Notes under the pieces: model-generated
What the model was told of the DNA's origin: nothing
Seen by the model: the letters and a program-made list of their open reading frames with translations, nothing else
Database searches by the model: none
Assembly: GCA_029582155.1 (NCBI GenBank)
Contig: CM055896.1
Span: forward strand, 25,821,184 to 25,885,183
Source: Panopea generosa
Lineage: Eukaryota > Mollusca > Bivalvia > Adapedonta > Hiatellidae
Reading direction: 5' to 3'
Length of the DNA: 64,000 bases
In this document: positions 1 to 11,571 of the stretch, in pieces
Numbering within the stretch: the stretch's first letter is position 1
How the letters are laid out: each line of letters opens with the position of its first letter
Translations under genes and position numbers: made by a program

Positions 1-342
1 GTTTAGGGTCATGGTAGTGTACACAGATATTAAATAAGTAAACGTGTATTGCATTTAAACGACACAGGTCTGATTACGTAAACGTGTAAACGTGACAGCC
101 CTAAAATGGCCAATGGTGCATTTTCAGGGGTATTGTATGCATTTTTTTCTATGTAAAACATACCAATTATCAGAATTTCAATTAAATCAGATTTTTTTTT
201 TCTAGAAGAAAGTTCTGACCTGGGCCTGTAGTGCCTATGTGTGCTGGTGATATTAATACAATAAGATCGACCCTATTATGCAAAAATGTATATATGCAAT
301 TTTAATTTTTCATGAAAGTTAATTGAAAACATTTATTTTCAG

Positions 343-991
343 ACAAGAAGATATTCCAAGCTGTTTGGAAATTACAGTTGAAATTATGAAATTAGAACTT
401 CATTTTGAGAAACCTCCTCCTTTACATAATGATGACAAGAAGAAGCGTAAACTACTTAAACAAGTGAGGCAGGAAGTAGCTGATCTCCCCTCTACTTCTA
501 CTGACTCGTCTGTAGTTGGCAACTTTTTTGATCCACGTGAGCTGACACTGCCTCATGGCAATATGTATTATCATGTGATCACAAAAAGTGAAAGAGATGC
601 CAGAAAATTTGTAAATTCTGAAAAAGAAAAAATCTGTAAATTTGGTTGTACTGAAAGTAGATTGGTTAAATGGTGCGCTAAATGTAATGATAGGGAAAAA
701 TTGCGTCAGAAGCAGTTACGTGAAAAATTGAATGATGCAAGACGAATGAATATGCAAATGAATAGTGATTGTCAGCTATCAAACACTGTAAACAGTGCTT
801 GTTCATTTCATGATAATAAGGATGTTCTGTTGAGTTACAAAACAGATACAGAAATCAGTACAGTGGATGATTTGTTGAGTTATGTAGAAAGTTTGACATT
901 ATATGACATTGAGTATGAACACAAATATGCTGAAGGGATAGAATTTACAGTGGCTGATATGATGCTGTTTGTGTATTATTATCACCTATTG
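343..991 (+). CDS. GSTCD: GSTCD exon 1 of window (GST-C-like region, linker)
   Basis: The acceptor TTTTCAG ends at 342 and the donor TTG|GTAAGT begins at 992. The first base is the third base of a codon split by the upstream intron, so an earlier coding exon must exist outside the window. It encodes 216 codons: QEDIPSC, then a HNDDKKKRK basic stretch that matches vertebrate GSTCD, a lysine-rich charged linker with four cysteines (KFGC...KWCAKC), an acidic/polar stretch, and AEGIEFTVADMML, a helix conserved in the GST C-terminal fold. The linker is specific to this lineage as far as I can see. The TTG at 323 sometimes offered as a start lies in the intron and is not real. Confidence 0.93.
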
Positions 992-1099
992 GTAAGTTAC
1001 ATATGTTTTCTGTGCTGTAATTATAAATATAAGAATATTATGGGGGGAACATAGATTATTCTATTTTTCTCATGTATTTCTGCAAAAATAATTTTCAGT

Positions 1100-1160
1100 T
1101 TGAGATCTGACTGGATTGATAGTATGACACACTACCGACTGAGCTAATCGGCCTGGGATA
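1100..1160 (-). repeat. SINE head fragment (tRNA-like)
   Basis: On the minus strand this reads as the tRNA-like head GCCGATTAGCTCAGT... followed by the segment seen in the longer SINE copies at 7772 (+) and 24424 (-). Only the A-box end is kept; the body is missing. Confidence 0.6.
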
Positions 1161-1199
1161 TGGTTATGGTCTCTGTCCATATATAACATTTCTACATTT

Positions 1200-1275
1200 C
1201 TTTCCAATGCTTATCATTTAAAAATGCAAACCATAAGCGAAACTAAAATGCATGTGAAATAAAAAATGTTGTACT
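1200..1275 (+). repeat. short fragment of the 40-42 kb TIR element
   Basis: The phrases AATGCAAACCAT and GAAACTAAAATGCAT, followed by TTGTACTTGAA, recur in the right end of the element at 40483-42520, in the same order and spacing apart from an internal deletion. Probably a decayed terminal piece. Confidence 0.5.
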
Positions 1276-1289
1276 TGAAAGAATTACTG

Positions 1290-1960
1290 CCGGTAGTATC
1301 ACCTAATTAGTTACTCGCAGGTTTGTTCAAGCCCAGGCCCAAAGGTCAAAATTGGCCCTGCTCATTTCAATATTGTGAAATATCAAAACTCTTGTTCTCA
1401 AGAACCAATTAGTCGAATTAATATCTGAAGTATTGTTTATTCATAACAGATGAGGCTAGATCCTTTAAAGGGAATTTAATATCCATATGGGGCCAGTAGG
1501 GGCAAAAAAAAAGCTTAAAATTTTTATTTTTCAAAAACCTTCTTCACAAGAACTGGTAACCCAAATTTGTTCATATTTGGTTTAAAACATCCCTATGAAA
1601 AGGGGCTTCATGTTTATTCAAATAAAGCTGCAAGGGTCTATGGGGGCCAAGTAAGGGGACTTTGATTTTAACTTGGGAACACCATGGCAAATTAGGAATT
1701 ATTTTAATCATCTTGAGGTCTGGAACATTGTATAGTTATAAAGATTGTGGCTGGGTCCTTTACAGGGGATTTAATATCAAAAATCTTTTTCTGAAGAACC
1801 AATTAACCAAATTCTTTCATATTTGGTATAAATGATCCCTGTGCGTAGAAGTTTCAAGTTTAATTAAAAGTCCTAGGATATATGGGGTCAAATACTGGGA
1901 CTTTGATTTTAACATAGAAGAACTATATGGGAAAACAAATTTTCTTTTTCTATTTTTGAG
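1290..1960 (+). repeat. dispersed repeat, family D
   Basis: Two to three degenerate internal units with the phrases GGGGACTTTGATTTTAAC, 'TTTAATATCCATA(T/A)GGGG' and 'CAAATTTGTTCATATTTGG'. The same phrases recur at 42.5-43.2, 49.3, 50.5-53.1 and, inverted, 56.9-61.9 kb. No ORF. Confidence 0.75.
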
Positions 1961-2129
1961 TTTTTCATTTTCAATAATTTTTCTGTTTCAATGGAAACAA
2001 ATTGTGAAAATGACAAAATTTATCGTATCTTTGGGATAACTTCATAACCATTTAAGGTAATTTACAAACCTTTGTGCACATGTCAACCTAGTGACCTCAT
2101 AGTACCTTTTGTTATCAGGGAGTTCTTAT

Positions 2130-3460
2130 TAACCCCTGAGCCGAAGGGGGATATAGTAATGGTCATCCATCCGTAACACTTTTATCTGGAGCATAACTAC
2201 AAAATTATTCAAGCGATTTTGATAAATCTTCACACAATGCCAGAGGGCATTGAGATCTAGTGAAGTGTACAAGAACCATAACTCTGCCTTGCTTACTTTT
2301 TGAATTTCAGCCCTTTATTAAATTTACTTGTCTTGAGCTTAACTCCAAAATTATTCAAGGGACTTTGTTGAATCTTCACACAATGACAGAGGCCATTGAG
2401 AGGAAGTGCAATGTACAAGAACCACAACTCTACCTGGCTAATTTTTTTATTTATTTCCCTTTATTAAATTCACACTTTTGTCTGGAGCATAACTCCAAAA
2501 CTATTCAAGGGATTTTGTTGAATCTTCACACAATGACTGAGGACATTGAGAGGAAGTATAATGTACAAGAACCTTTCTTACTTTTTGAATTATCTCCCTT
2601 TATTAAATTTACTTATCCTGGCATAACTCTAAAAGTGCTGAATGGAATTTCTTCAAACTGCATACAAAGACAGAGTGCATTAAGGGTAAGTGCAGTGTCT
2701 AAGAACCATAACTGTACCTTGCCTCATTTTTCAATGATCACTTTTAGTATACTTGTCATAAAGATTACTCAAGAACTATTCAAGGGATTTGGTTATATTT
2801 GACACAATGATAGAGGACATTGAGAGGAAGTGCACTGTCCAAGAACTATAGCTCTACCTTCCTCTTTATTATATTTTATTATTTTTGTCAGGAACAGAAC
2901 TCAAAAAGTGTGCAAGGGATTTAGTTGATATTTCACACAATTATAGAAGGCATTGAGAGGAAGTGCAGTGTGCAAGAACCATAACTCTTTCTTCTGTCAT
3001 AACATGATTATTTCTTTTGTTATTATATTTTATTATGCTAATCCGTAACGTAACTCAAAAATTGTTTAAGGGATTTAGTTGATATTTCACACAATTAAAG
3101 AAGGCATTGAGAGGAAATGCAGTGTGCAAGAACCATAACTCTTTCTTCTGTCGTAACATAATTATTCCCTTTGTAATTATACTTATTATGCTAGTCCGGA
3201 ACATAGTTAGAAAGTTTTCAAGGATTTAGTTGATATTTCATACAGTGATAAAGGTCATTGAGAGGAAGTGCAGTGTGCAGGAAGCATAACTCTTTCTTCT
3301 GTCTTCACAGAATTATTCCCCTTTGTTATTATACCTTGTTTGGAGTATACCTCGAAAAGTTTTGAAATGAATGCTTTGAAACTGAATACAATGATAGAGA
3401 GCATTGACAGGAAGTTGACAGTACAAGAATTTGGTTCAGCAGGATGATTGGCCATGTCCA
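2130..3460 (+). repeat. dispersed repeat, family E (internally repeated)
   Basis: It begins near CCGAAGGGGGATATAGTAATGG and contains about eight degenerate units of roughly 130-170 bp, each with 'AACTC(C)AAAA..TATTCAAGGGATTT', a CACACAATGA phrase, and 'GAGGAAGTGCAGTGTGCAAG'. The long open frame inside (2260-2802) follows the repeat and is not considered coding. Confidence 0.75.
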
Positions 3461-3484
3461 ACATGGCTCTTATTTACATTATTT

Positions 3485-4090
3485 TTAACTTACCTGAGCA
3501 AAGCTCAAGTTAAGCTATTCTGGTCGCCATGTGTTGGTCGGCCATCAGCTGTCAATGAACATTTAGTTGCATGCACTTGAGCACCTGTATTTTTTTTTTC
3601 ATTTGGTCTTCACCGTACTTACATAGTAGTTATATAACCATAATATCTTGAACAGATTCTTGAACTGGCCAAATAGAATTATTAATGTCTGAGTTATGGC
3701 CATTGAAATATTAAAAATTGCACTATTTGACCTTGTGTGCATTCTAGTTCCCACATTTTTCATTTGATCCTCTCCAAACTTACACAGTAGTTATATAACC
3801 ATAATATCTCAGACACTTTCTTGAACTGGCCAAATCGGATAATTAAATTTGGAGTTATTACCCTTGAAACATAAAATATTGTACTATTTGACCTTGTGTG
3901 CACTCTGCTTTTTCAATTTGATCCTCACCAAACTTACCCAGTAGTTATATAACTATAAAATCTTGGACAAGTTCTTGAACTGGCCAAATCGGATAATAAA
4001 TGCTGGAGTTACAGCCCATGAAACAAAAAATTGCACAACTTAACGTTGTGTGCACTCTAGTACCCGCTATTTTTAACTTGACTGTTTGTA
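3485..4090 (+). repeat. dispersed repeat, family A
   Basis: The head is 'TTACCTGAGCAAAGCTCAAG'. Three internal units of about 180 bp follow with 'TTGTGTGCACTCTAGTACC', ACTTACACAGTAGTTATATAA and TTCTTGAACTGGCCAAATC. Other copies lie at 8.7, 16.7 and 39 kb. Confidence 0.8.
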
Positions 4091-4830
4091 GAATAGGGTG
4101 GCTAGTGTACTCGCTCTAGCATTGGCATTGGTTTTTCAGGTTAATTTTTTTTAACAGGTAAGAGATTTCTGCAACTGCTTATTGGATATGAATGATTTTT
4201 TTTAAAAAAAAAATTGCCTTTACTACATATATGACCATGAGAACAGTCATTGTTATATAATGCAAATTGTTTGACTTTAAAGTTATGGTTACTAACCACT
4301 AAATGTATTTGATTGAAACCTCACACAAGACTTCCCAGCCATGAAACCTACTACAATACCTAAGCTAGATAACTCTTGCATGAAATATAATGCAAATTAT
4401 GGCCCTTGTTTGACTATGAAATTCTGGTTAAAGTTTTGTGTCAAGTTCACATCTCACCAACCTCTCAATGTATTTGATTGAAACTTTATGTGAGGCTTAA
4501 TTGATAGTCATTAAATCAAAGTCGGGTAACACTTGCCAGATAATTGATAAATTATGGCCCTTGTTTGACTATGAAATTCTGGTTAAAGTTTTGTGTCAAG
4601 TTCACATCTCACCAACCTCTCAATGTATTTGATTGAAACTTTATGTGAGGCTTAATTGATAGTCATTAAATCAAAGTCGGGTAGCACTTGCCAGATATTT
4701 GATAAATTATGGCCCTTGTTTGTCTTAGAAATTCTTGCTATTTAAAAGTTTATATCTCTACAGCCACTAGAATTATGTATTGGATTGAAACTTGAACAGT
4801 TTAAAAGATATGAGAATTTCATAGTTTTGC
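4085..4830 (+). repeat. dispersed repeat, family F, with exact-phase 155-bp duplication
   Basis: A family F-type sequence follows 'GGTGGCTAGTGTACTCGC'. Inside, 4396-4550 and 4551-4705 are two nearly identical 155-bp copies (I see only a few substitutions, such as GGGTAAC/GGGTAGC), and a more divergent third copy starts at 4706. Confidence 0.8.
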
Positions 4831-5240
4831 GTTTTTGTTTCCATGGTAACTGAAAATATGTTTAAAATGAAAACTCCCTCATACCAAAATGCACTTTTAT
4901 ACCATGAGGTAGATAGGTGTACCAATTTTTGTGATGTTACCTTGAATGGTTTTGAAGTTATGATCAGGAAATTTGAATTTTGTAATTATAGGTTTTTCTC
5001 CATGGTAAAAGAAAAAACAATAAAAGTGAAAACTCCCTCACATCCAAATGTTCTACTAGGTTGACATGTGTATGAAATTTTATGAAGATACCTTGAATGA
5101 TTTTGGAGTTGTGTATAATAATAAAAAACAATAATGTCTTTATTTAAAGAGGAACACAGTTGGAACAATATTCAAATCTTCCCTATGGCCCTTTATAAAA
5201 TTTTGAACAAGTTCTTGAGCCTGCCAGTAGAGCAATATAG
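4830..5240 (+). repeat. two degenerate tandem units, dispersed repeat tail
   Basis: 'TCCATGGTAA.TGAAAA' and 'AAAACTCCCTCA.A.C' occur at about 4840-4900 and again at 5000-5060. The block ends in GACCTCTTGTTT (5231-5242), the 3' end shared with other repeat families here. Confidence 0.6.
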
Positions 5241-5341
5241 CTCTGTTAGACCTCTTGTTTAATAGTTATTCTAAACTATTTCATTGTCTTATATCATGTA
5301 TATACACATTACTAATACATATATATGTGCACATAAAACAG

Positions 5342-5574
5342 AAAGCTATGGAATTTGAGTGCTCAGCCTTTCTTCGAAGACTTCCCTACATTCACAATTG
5401 GTTGAAGCACTTGGTGTCTTTACCCAGAATGCAGCAGTCTTCCACTGTTTGTGGATTTAAAATGGACGCCATGAGGAAGTGCTTGGAAGAAGAGAGAAAT
5501 ATAGATGAGAGTAAAGTGTACACCATCCCAGAAGTATCCCTTGATTTGGAAGAGGACAGCACCAATGAGATAAC
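5342..5574 (+). CDS. GSTCD: GSTCD exon 2 of window (end of GST-C-like region)
   Basis: Acceptor AAAACAG ends at 5341 and donor AC|GTAAGA starts at 5575. It continues phase 0 from the previous exon. It encodes KAMEFECSAFLRRLPYIHNWL, matching the last helix of the GST-C-like part (hydrophobic pattern and a tryptophan as in vertebrate GSTCD), then a cysteine-containing loop and an acidic tail rich in D/E. Two bases of the last codon are completed by the next exon. The methionine inside the exon (5351) is internal, not a start. Confidence 0.93.
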
Positions 5575-5709
5575 GTAAGAATCAGATGCTGAATTTGTGT
5601 ATTTTAAAAACATAACTATAAGATTACCTCTGTTAATGCTATTTACAGCATAATATGTTCAGTTTGGTTGTGTTTTATTCCTGATTTTTCTCTTCTTTAT
5701 AATTATGTA

Positions 5710-6345
5710 GTTTTTAGCTCGACTATTCATAGAACAGAGGAGCTATTGTACTCACCCCAGTGTTGGCATTGGTGTTGGTTTTTCAGGTTAAATTTTTTAT
5801 CAGTTATCTATGCAACAACTCATTAGATATGAAGGAAATTTCACATATGTGTTCAATGGAATGCACAGAGACAAGAACCATAACTCCGGATTGCGTTTGG
5901 CAGAATTATGGTTGTTTTAGAAAGTTGGGTTTTAGAGCAGGTAGAAATATGTACCATATTTCATCAACCTATCATTGGAAAGAATGAAACTTCACATGTG
6001 TGTTCAACATCATCTAGGAAACTCATAGAGACAAGAACCATAACTCTTGATTGTCATTTAACAGAATTATCGCCCTTATAGAATTATTAAAAAATTTGGT
6101 TTAGTTTTTTAGCAGGTAAAGTTGTTGATGAATGGTACATATTTGATCAACCTATCATTGGACATGAATGAAACTTCACATGTGTATTCAGTATCATCTA
6201 GAAAATCCATAGAGACAAGAACCATAACTCTTGATTGGTTTTTGTCAGTATTGTTGCCATTTTAGGCTTAGACATTTTGTTGATTTTTTTATCATGTTAA
6301 AATTTGTAGTACAAGTACAATTTCTTGAGTTTAGATGTTTTACAA
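5710..6345 (+). repeat. dispersed repeat, family F
   Basis: The head TTTTAGCTCGACTATTCATAG is followed by three units with GAGACAAGAACCATAACTC and 'CAACTCATTAGATATGAA'. Same family as 4.1, 47.6, 49.5 and 51.9 kb. Confidence 0.8.
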
Positions 6346-6459
6346 ATAGGATCGGTTTGCAGTACTTTCTCAGATTTGTTCAAAGACATGACCCGTAAGG
6401 GATCAAAATTTTACATAGTGTTATATAGGGAAAACTTAAAAATTGTTTTCTACCAAAGT

Positions 6460-7080
6460 TGAAGGCCTACAGTTAAATATAAATTTCCACTTCTTTGTAA
6501 AAAAAAAAAAAAATCCATTTCTTTCCCCCTTTTTCCCCTTTTCTTTTTCATTTTCATGAAAAAGTCTTCAGCTGTGATAAACTGTGCATGCTGGTACAAG
6601 ATTATTTCAACTAAAGATCCATTTTCATGAACTCGTACTGATATATTGCGCTCTGATGAGAAGTCAAAGTGCATAATATATTGTATATGTAAAAAACTAA
6701 AACAATTTAGAATGTGGAAGGATATTCAGCATTGATAAACTTTATATGTTGGTACAAGACTATAGATCCATTTACAAGAACTGGTATATTACCATATGAT
6801 TTGAGGTAGTGCTATCACATATGTAAAACATTGATAAACTTCTCTTAAAACAGAAGATCATCTCAACTATGGCTTACATTATATTTTAAATTCTTGCTGG
6901 AATTATTTCAGGCAATGTTTAATTTGTATATTAGTATTGCTTGACCAACTTATATTATTCTAGCAATTGAAATATTTAGGGTTATTTAACGTACATGATG
7001 TGCCTTAAGTTAGGTATTGGCACAGCTATTGGGGTTATTTGTCAGCAAAGGTTAATGAATTTATAAAGCAATTTTAAGAG
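6460..7080 (+). repeat. dispersed repeat, family G copy 1
   Basis: Between 6700 and 7075 it matches 49985-50385 closely (GGATATTCAGCATTGATAAAC, ATCATCTCAACTATGGCTTA, 'TTATATTATTCTAG', 'GTCAGCAAAGGTTAATGAAT'). No coding potential. Confidence 0.75.
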
Positions 7081-7771
7081 CTGTAACAGACTATTTAGCT
7101 ATATCTGTCATCTGGCAGCCGATATTAAGAGTGTAGAATATTATGCTGATATGTTTCTCCCAGCATCATCAAAAATGTGAACTTAGCTATATTTATGTAC
7201 AAACAAAAACACAATAAACAAGAAAATTCTCCCTCTCAAAATGGCCATGGACTGAGCAAAATAAAATTTGCCTGTGGATGTGGGTACTGGAACACTGCAA
7301 TATAATGACTGAGGTGTAAAAAAAATATTGTAATAATAATAATCAACTGTTTGTGGGTGGGGACATGTGGGTTGAAATAAAATTAAGGCAAAGGTTAAAC
7401 AAGCCTAGAATCAGTAGAAAATTTGCCCTTTATAAATAAAGGTCATCATGTGATTCCAGAAGTCTGTTGTCATAGAAAATTCAAGATGGTGGGTTTTGTT
7501 ACTGTAAAACCCTTTAAATTCGCATGAACTTCATTTGGCGATTGTGCTCTGATTTGTCACATTTTATTTATTTGTGAAATTTTGAATTCGCGACGTTCGA
7601 AAAGTGAAACCAGAAATGCATTTTTTATTCTCCCATGATCTTATTATAATTGTCAATGTGTTATTGTATTCATCCAGCGCATATTTATTAATTGATGGTC
7701 ATTGTAATTCAGTCTTTAATATGTTCATTAAACTATAAACTATAAAAATATAATTCTACGTGAGCTGAGCT

Positions 7772-8000
7772 GCCGAGCCTGATTAGCTCAGTCATTAGCA
7801 TGTCTGACTATCAATACAGGGTTCGTGAGTTCGAATCCCCTCTTGGCTACAATCTCCGTGATGATTGATATACAACAATGCTATTATTATCATTCGACTC
7901 TCACCGCTGATTTAAGTGGGAAAGTTATCAGATACTTGCGGAGATGGGGTGTGCTATTTACTGGTTAACCATTCAGGATTCCAGAAAACAGTGGTTAGGT
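7772..8000 (+). repeat. tRNA-derived SINE, type 1
   Basis: A tRNA-like head from 7772 has an A-box (TTAGCTCAGTCATTAGC) and a B-box (GAGTTCGAATCCC, 7827-7839). A body follows with CAGATACTTGCGGAGATGG and an end at 'CAGTGGTTAGGTTAA'. The acceptor stem does not close as a functional tRNA and the sequence continues into the body, so this is a SINE and not a tRNA gene. Another copy is at 24424 (-). Confidence 0.8.
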
Positions 8001-8029
8001 TAAAATTTTGTTTTTTCATTATCCACTTT

Positions 8030-8625
8030 TTTTTGCTCACCTGAGTCAAATGTTATTAGTCCGTCCGTCTGTTAACAATTGCTTCAAATGCAATCTCCTC
8101 AGAATCTGCTTATCCAATTTAAATCAAACTCCACAGGAATCATCCTTGGATTGTTCTCTACCAAAGTTGTTAAAACAAACTTGATTTATGCGGAATTCTG
8201 GTTGCCATGGCAACAGAAAGGAAAAACTTTAAAAATCTTCATGTCAGAAACTACTAGCCTGATTTTGAAATAATTTTACAGAAATGTTCCTTGGGTGACC
8301 CTCTACAAAAGTTGTTCAAGCTGTCGAGATTCATAAAAAAGGGATTGGACTAGTTTTCCATATGTGGCTTAGTAAAAATTCAAAAATCTTCTTGTCTGAA
8401 ACAAGCTGACCAGGTTTCAGTATTATTTGGCAGAAATGTTCCTTGGATGACTGTTAACCAAGATTGTTAAAAAAAATCTTGTAGTCAGAAACTACTGGCT
8501 TGATTTTAAAATAATTTCAAAGAAATGTTCTTTGGGTGTCTATCTACCAAGTCATCACGATTCTTTAAAAAACACGATTTCCAAAGCGGTAGAGGCAAGC
8601 TTAGGGTTCATTGATTGCAAATCAG
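8030..8625 (+). repeat. dispersed repeat, family B
   Basis: The head TTGCTCACCTGAGTCAAATG is followed by units with 'CTT(C/G)(A/T)TGTCAGAAACTACT' and AGAAATGTTCCTTGGGTGA. Same family as 29.8-32.3 kb (+) and 63.35-64 kb (-). Confidence 0.8.
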
Positions 8626-8719
8626 TTTTATAAAAAATGTACATGTAATTGGCTCTACAATGTAACATATACAGATACAGAAGTGATACAGTGCTGCACC
8701 TAACAATGACCTTACCTTT

Positions 8720-9095
8720 ATTTAGCTCACCTGAGCTATTCTGATCGCCTATTGTCCGTCATTTGCCTGAACTTTGTTGTGTGCACTCTAGCACCTGCAT
8801 TTTTCATTTGATCTTCACTTAATTTATATAGTAGTTACATAACCATAATATCTCTGATATGTTCTTGAACAGGCCAAATCAGATAATCAAATTTGGAGTT
8901 ATGGCCCTTGAAACTTAAACAATTGCACTATTTAAACTTGTGTACACTCTAGCACCCACAGTTTTCATTTTATATTCACCAATCTTACACAGTATAATAT
9001 CTCAACTGACCAAGGTATGGCCTTGCATTATCATTGGCATTTTATCCACTGCCACATGTGGTGCTTTAGGGCCAATTTGACCCTCTTGTTTATAT
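8720..9095 (+). repeat. dispersed repeat, family A
   Basis: Head TTTAGCTCACCTGAGCTATT, one and a half internal units, and tail GACCCTCTTGTTT (about 9079-9091). It ends 55 bp before an exon acceptor. Confidence 0.8.
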
Positions 9096-9146
9096 TTCTG
9101 CAATTGAAATGAAAGAATAGAAGTAAAAAAAAAATTTTTTTTCCAG

Positions 9147-9213
9147 CCGGAGATGTAAAGGGAAACATCGAGCACTGAAGAAAGAAATTGCTGTAGTTTT
9201 GGATAAGGTCCAG
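9147..9213 (+). CDS. GSTCD: GSTCD exon 3 of window
   Basis: Acceptor TTCCAG ends at 9146; donor CAG|GTACAG begins at 9214. With the two bases carried over it makes 23 codons, TRRCKGKHRALKKEIAVVLD then KVQ, a basic linker. It corresponds to the region between the GST-C-like and methyltransferase parts. It is too short to appear as an ORF and was placed by phase and splice sites. Confidence 0.85.
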
Positions 9214-9324
9214 GTACAGATATTTAGAAAATATTCAAAATGAATCCCCAGGATTTAGTTTATCATGTATATATGTAAAATTAAATAAAAGAAGATAAAT
9301 GACTATTCCTCAAGAACTTACCTG

Positions 9325-11060
9325 GTGCTGGTTACCCTCCCCAACCCTGACTGCTGCTGCTCAAAACATGTGTTAATGTGCTGGTTACCCTCCCCAACAA
9401 TGATTGCTGCTGCTCAAAATAGGCGTTAATGTGGTTACCCTCCCCAACAATGATTGCTGCTGCTCAAAATAGGCGTTAATATACTGGTAACCCTCCCCAA
9501 CAATGATTGCTGCTGCTCAAAATAGGTGTTAATATGCTGGTTAACCTCCCCAACAATGATTGCTGCTGCTCAAAATAGGCGTTTATGTGCTGGTTACCCT
9601 CCCCAACAATGATTGCTGCAGATCAAAATAGGTGTTAATGTGCTGGTTACCCTCCCCAACAATGATTGCTGCTGCTCAAAATAGACGTTAATGTGGTTAC
9701 CCTCCACAACAATGATTGCTGCTGCTCAAAATAGGCGTTAATATACTGGTTACCCTCCCCAACAATGATTGCTGCTGCTCAAAATAGGTGTTAATGTGCT
9801 GGTTATCCTCCCCAACAATGATTGCTGCTGCTCAAAATAGGTGTTAATATGCTGGTTAACCTCCCCAACAATGATTGCTGCTGCTCAAAATAGGCGTTTA
9901 TGTGCTGGTTACCCTCCCCAACAATGATTGCTGCTGCTCAAAATAGGTGTTTATGTGCTGGTTATCCTCCCCAACAATGATTGCTGCTGCTCAAATTAGG
10001 CATTAATGTGCTGTTTACCCTCCCCAACAATGATTGCTGCTGCTCAAAATAGGTGTTAATATGCTGGTTAACCTCCCCAACAATGATTGCTGCTGCTCAA
10101 AATAGGTGTTAATATGCTGGTTACCCTCCCCAACAGTGATTGCTGCAGATCAAAATAGGTGTTAATATACTGGTTACCCTCCCCAACAATGATTGCTGCT
10201 GCTCAAAATAGGTGTTAATGTGCTGGTTAACCTCCCCAACAATGATTGCTGCTGCTCAAAATAGGTGTTAATGTGCTGGTTAACCTCCCCAACAATGATT
10301 GCTGCAGTTCAAAATAGGTGTTAATGTGCTGGTAAACCTCCCCAACAATGATTGCTGCTGCTCAAAATAGGTGTTAATATGCTGGTTACCCTCCCCAACA
10401 ATGATTGCTGCTGCTCAAAATAGGTGTTAATGTGCTGGTTAACCTCCACAACAATGATTGCTGCAGATCAAAATAGGTGTTTATGTGCTGGTTACCCTCC
10501 CCAACAATGATTGCTGCTGCTCAAAATAGGTGTTAATGTGCTGGTTAACCTCCCCAACAATGATTGCTGCAGTTCAAAATAGGTGTTAATGTGCTGGTAA
10601 ACCTCCCCAACAATGATTGCTGCTGCTCAAAATAGGTGTTAATATGCTGGTTACCCTCCCCAACAATGATTGCTGCTGCTCAAAATAGGTGTTAATGTGC
10701 TGGTTAACCTCCACAACAATGATTGCTGCAGATCAAAATAGGTGTTTATGTGCTGGTTACCCCCCCCAACAATGATTGCTGCTGCTCAAAATAGGTGTTA
10801 ATGTGCTGGTTAACCTCCCCAACAATGATTGCTGCAGTTCAAAATAGGTGTTAATATGCTGGTTAACCTCCCCAACAATGATTGCTGCTGCTCAAAATAG
10901 GTGTTAATATGCTGGTTAACCTCCCCAACAATGATTGCTGCTGCTTAAAATAGGTGTTAATATGCTGGTTAACCTCCCCAACAATGATTGCTGCTGCTCA
11001 AAATAGGTGTTAATGTGCTGATTACCCTCCCCAACAGTGATTGCTGAGGATCAAAATAGA
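9325..11060 (+). repeat. minisatellite, 53-bp unit, ~33 copies
   Basis: The unit includes CTGGTTACCCTCCCCAACAA, TGATTGCTGCTGCTCAAAAT and AGGTGTTAATGTG. It fills nearly 90% of the intron between exons 3 and 4, starting 111 bp after the donor and ending 110 bp before the acceptor. Variant monomers (GCTGCAGTTC, GCTGCAGATC, GGTAAACC) recur every five units, which gives a 265-bp higher-order period between about 10280 and 10830. Confidence 0.95.
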
Positions 11061-11169
11061 CAATTTGTCAAGTTTCCATTGTTGCCATCCACACTCTCTC
11101 ACACACACACATAAAATTGTGAATACGCCGCTATATATTTTCATTAAACTAATCAAATTTATGATTTAG

Positions 11170-11266
11170 GAATGTGGTATCAAACCACATGTTGGCTGTC
11201 ACCCAAAGGGAACGTGTGTTCAGGTGGACTGGAAGTCAGTACCATTAGCAGCACATCCGAAACAAG
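11170..11266 (+). CDS. GSTCD: GSTCD exon 4 of window
   Basis: Acceptor GATTTAG ends at 11169; donor CAAG|GTAAAA begins at 11267. It encodes ECGIKPHVGCHPKGTCVQVD followed by WKSVPLAAHPKQ, corresponding to the vertebrate segment with HPCP and a tryptophan-containing (D-W) stretch just before the methyltransferase domain. Ends in phase 1. Confidence 0.9.
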
Positions 11267-11467
11267 GTAAAATTCTGCAATTTTACTATATATTACTATA
11301 ATTCCTCAAATGATAAGATATTGACAGTTTAATTCAATGCCACCTCAACATTGATTGACTATTTCATGTTACCATCATACTATTGCAGTGTACAATTGAT
11401 CATCACCTTAAATAGAAGTTGATGATACAAAATTAACGTAAGATTAAATGAAGGTTGCCTTATGAAA

Positions 11468-11571
11468 AATAAAGTTTGATTGATATTTTATCAACTACAA
11501 AACCACTTTGGGGATCACACAGTGAGATGTCTAAAGTGGTTTGTAGTTGATAAAATATTGATCAAACTTTA
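11468..11571. repeat. inverted repeat, ~40-bp arms
   Basis: The left arm (11468-11509, ending TCAACTACAAAACCACTTT) and right arm (11532-11571, AAAGTGGTTTGTAGTTGATA...) are almost perfect reverse complements around a loop of about 22 nt. Probably the ends of a deleted TIR element or a MITE remnant. Confidence 0.8.

Larger units (their letters stand above)
992..5341 (+). other. intron 1: families D, E, A, F and SINE/TIR fragments
   Basis: GTAAGT to CAG intron of 4.35 kb. It contains no supported gene; its repeat blocks are listed separately. Frames of up to 180 codons in it (around 2260-2802) are accidental openings across repeat family E. Confidence 0.85.
5575..9146 (+). other. intron 2: families F, C, G, SINE, B, A
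   Basis: GTAAGA to CCAG intron of 3.57 kb. Repeats are listed separately. In 7085-7765 I see no repeat or gene I can name, only AT-rich sequence. Confidence 0.85.

Noticed and set aside
323-342. Start of the first frame at a TTG upstream of exon 1
   Set aside because: These bases are intron ending in TTTTCAG; the exon enters in the middle of a codon.
2260-2802. 180-codon frame on the + strand
   Set aside because: It spans several degenerate units of repeat family E; similar units elsewhere in the block carry stops.
9325-11060. CRISPR-like regular array
   Set aside because: Monomers repeat over their whole length with no unique spacers, and the genome is eukaryotic. The same holds for the other arrays.
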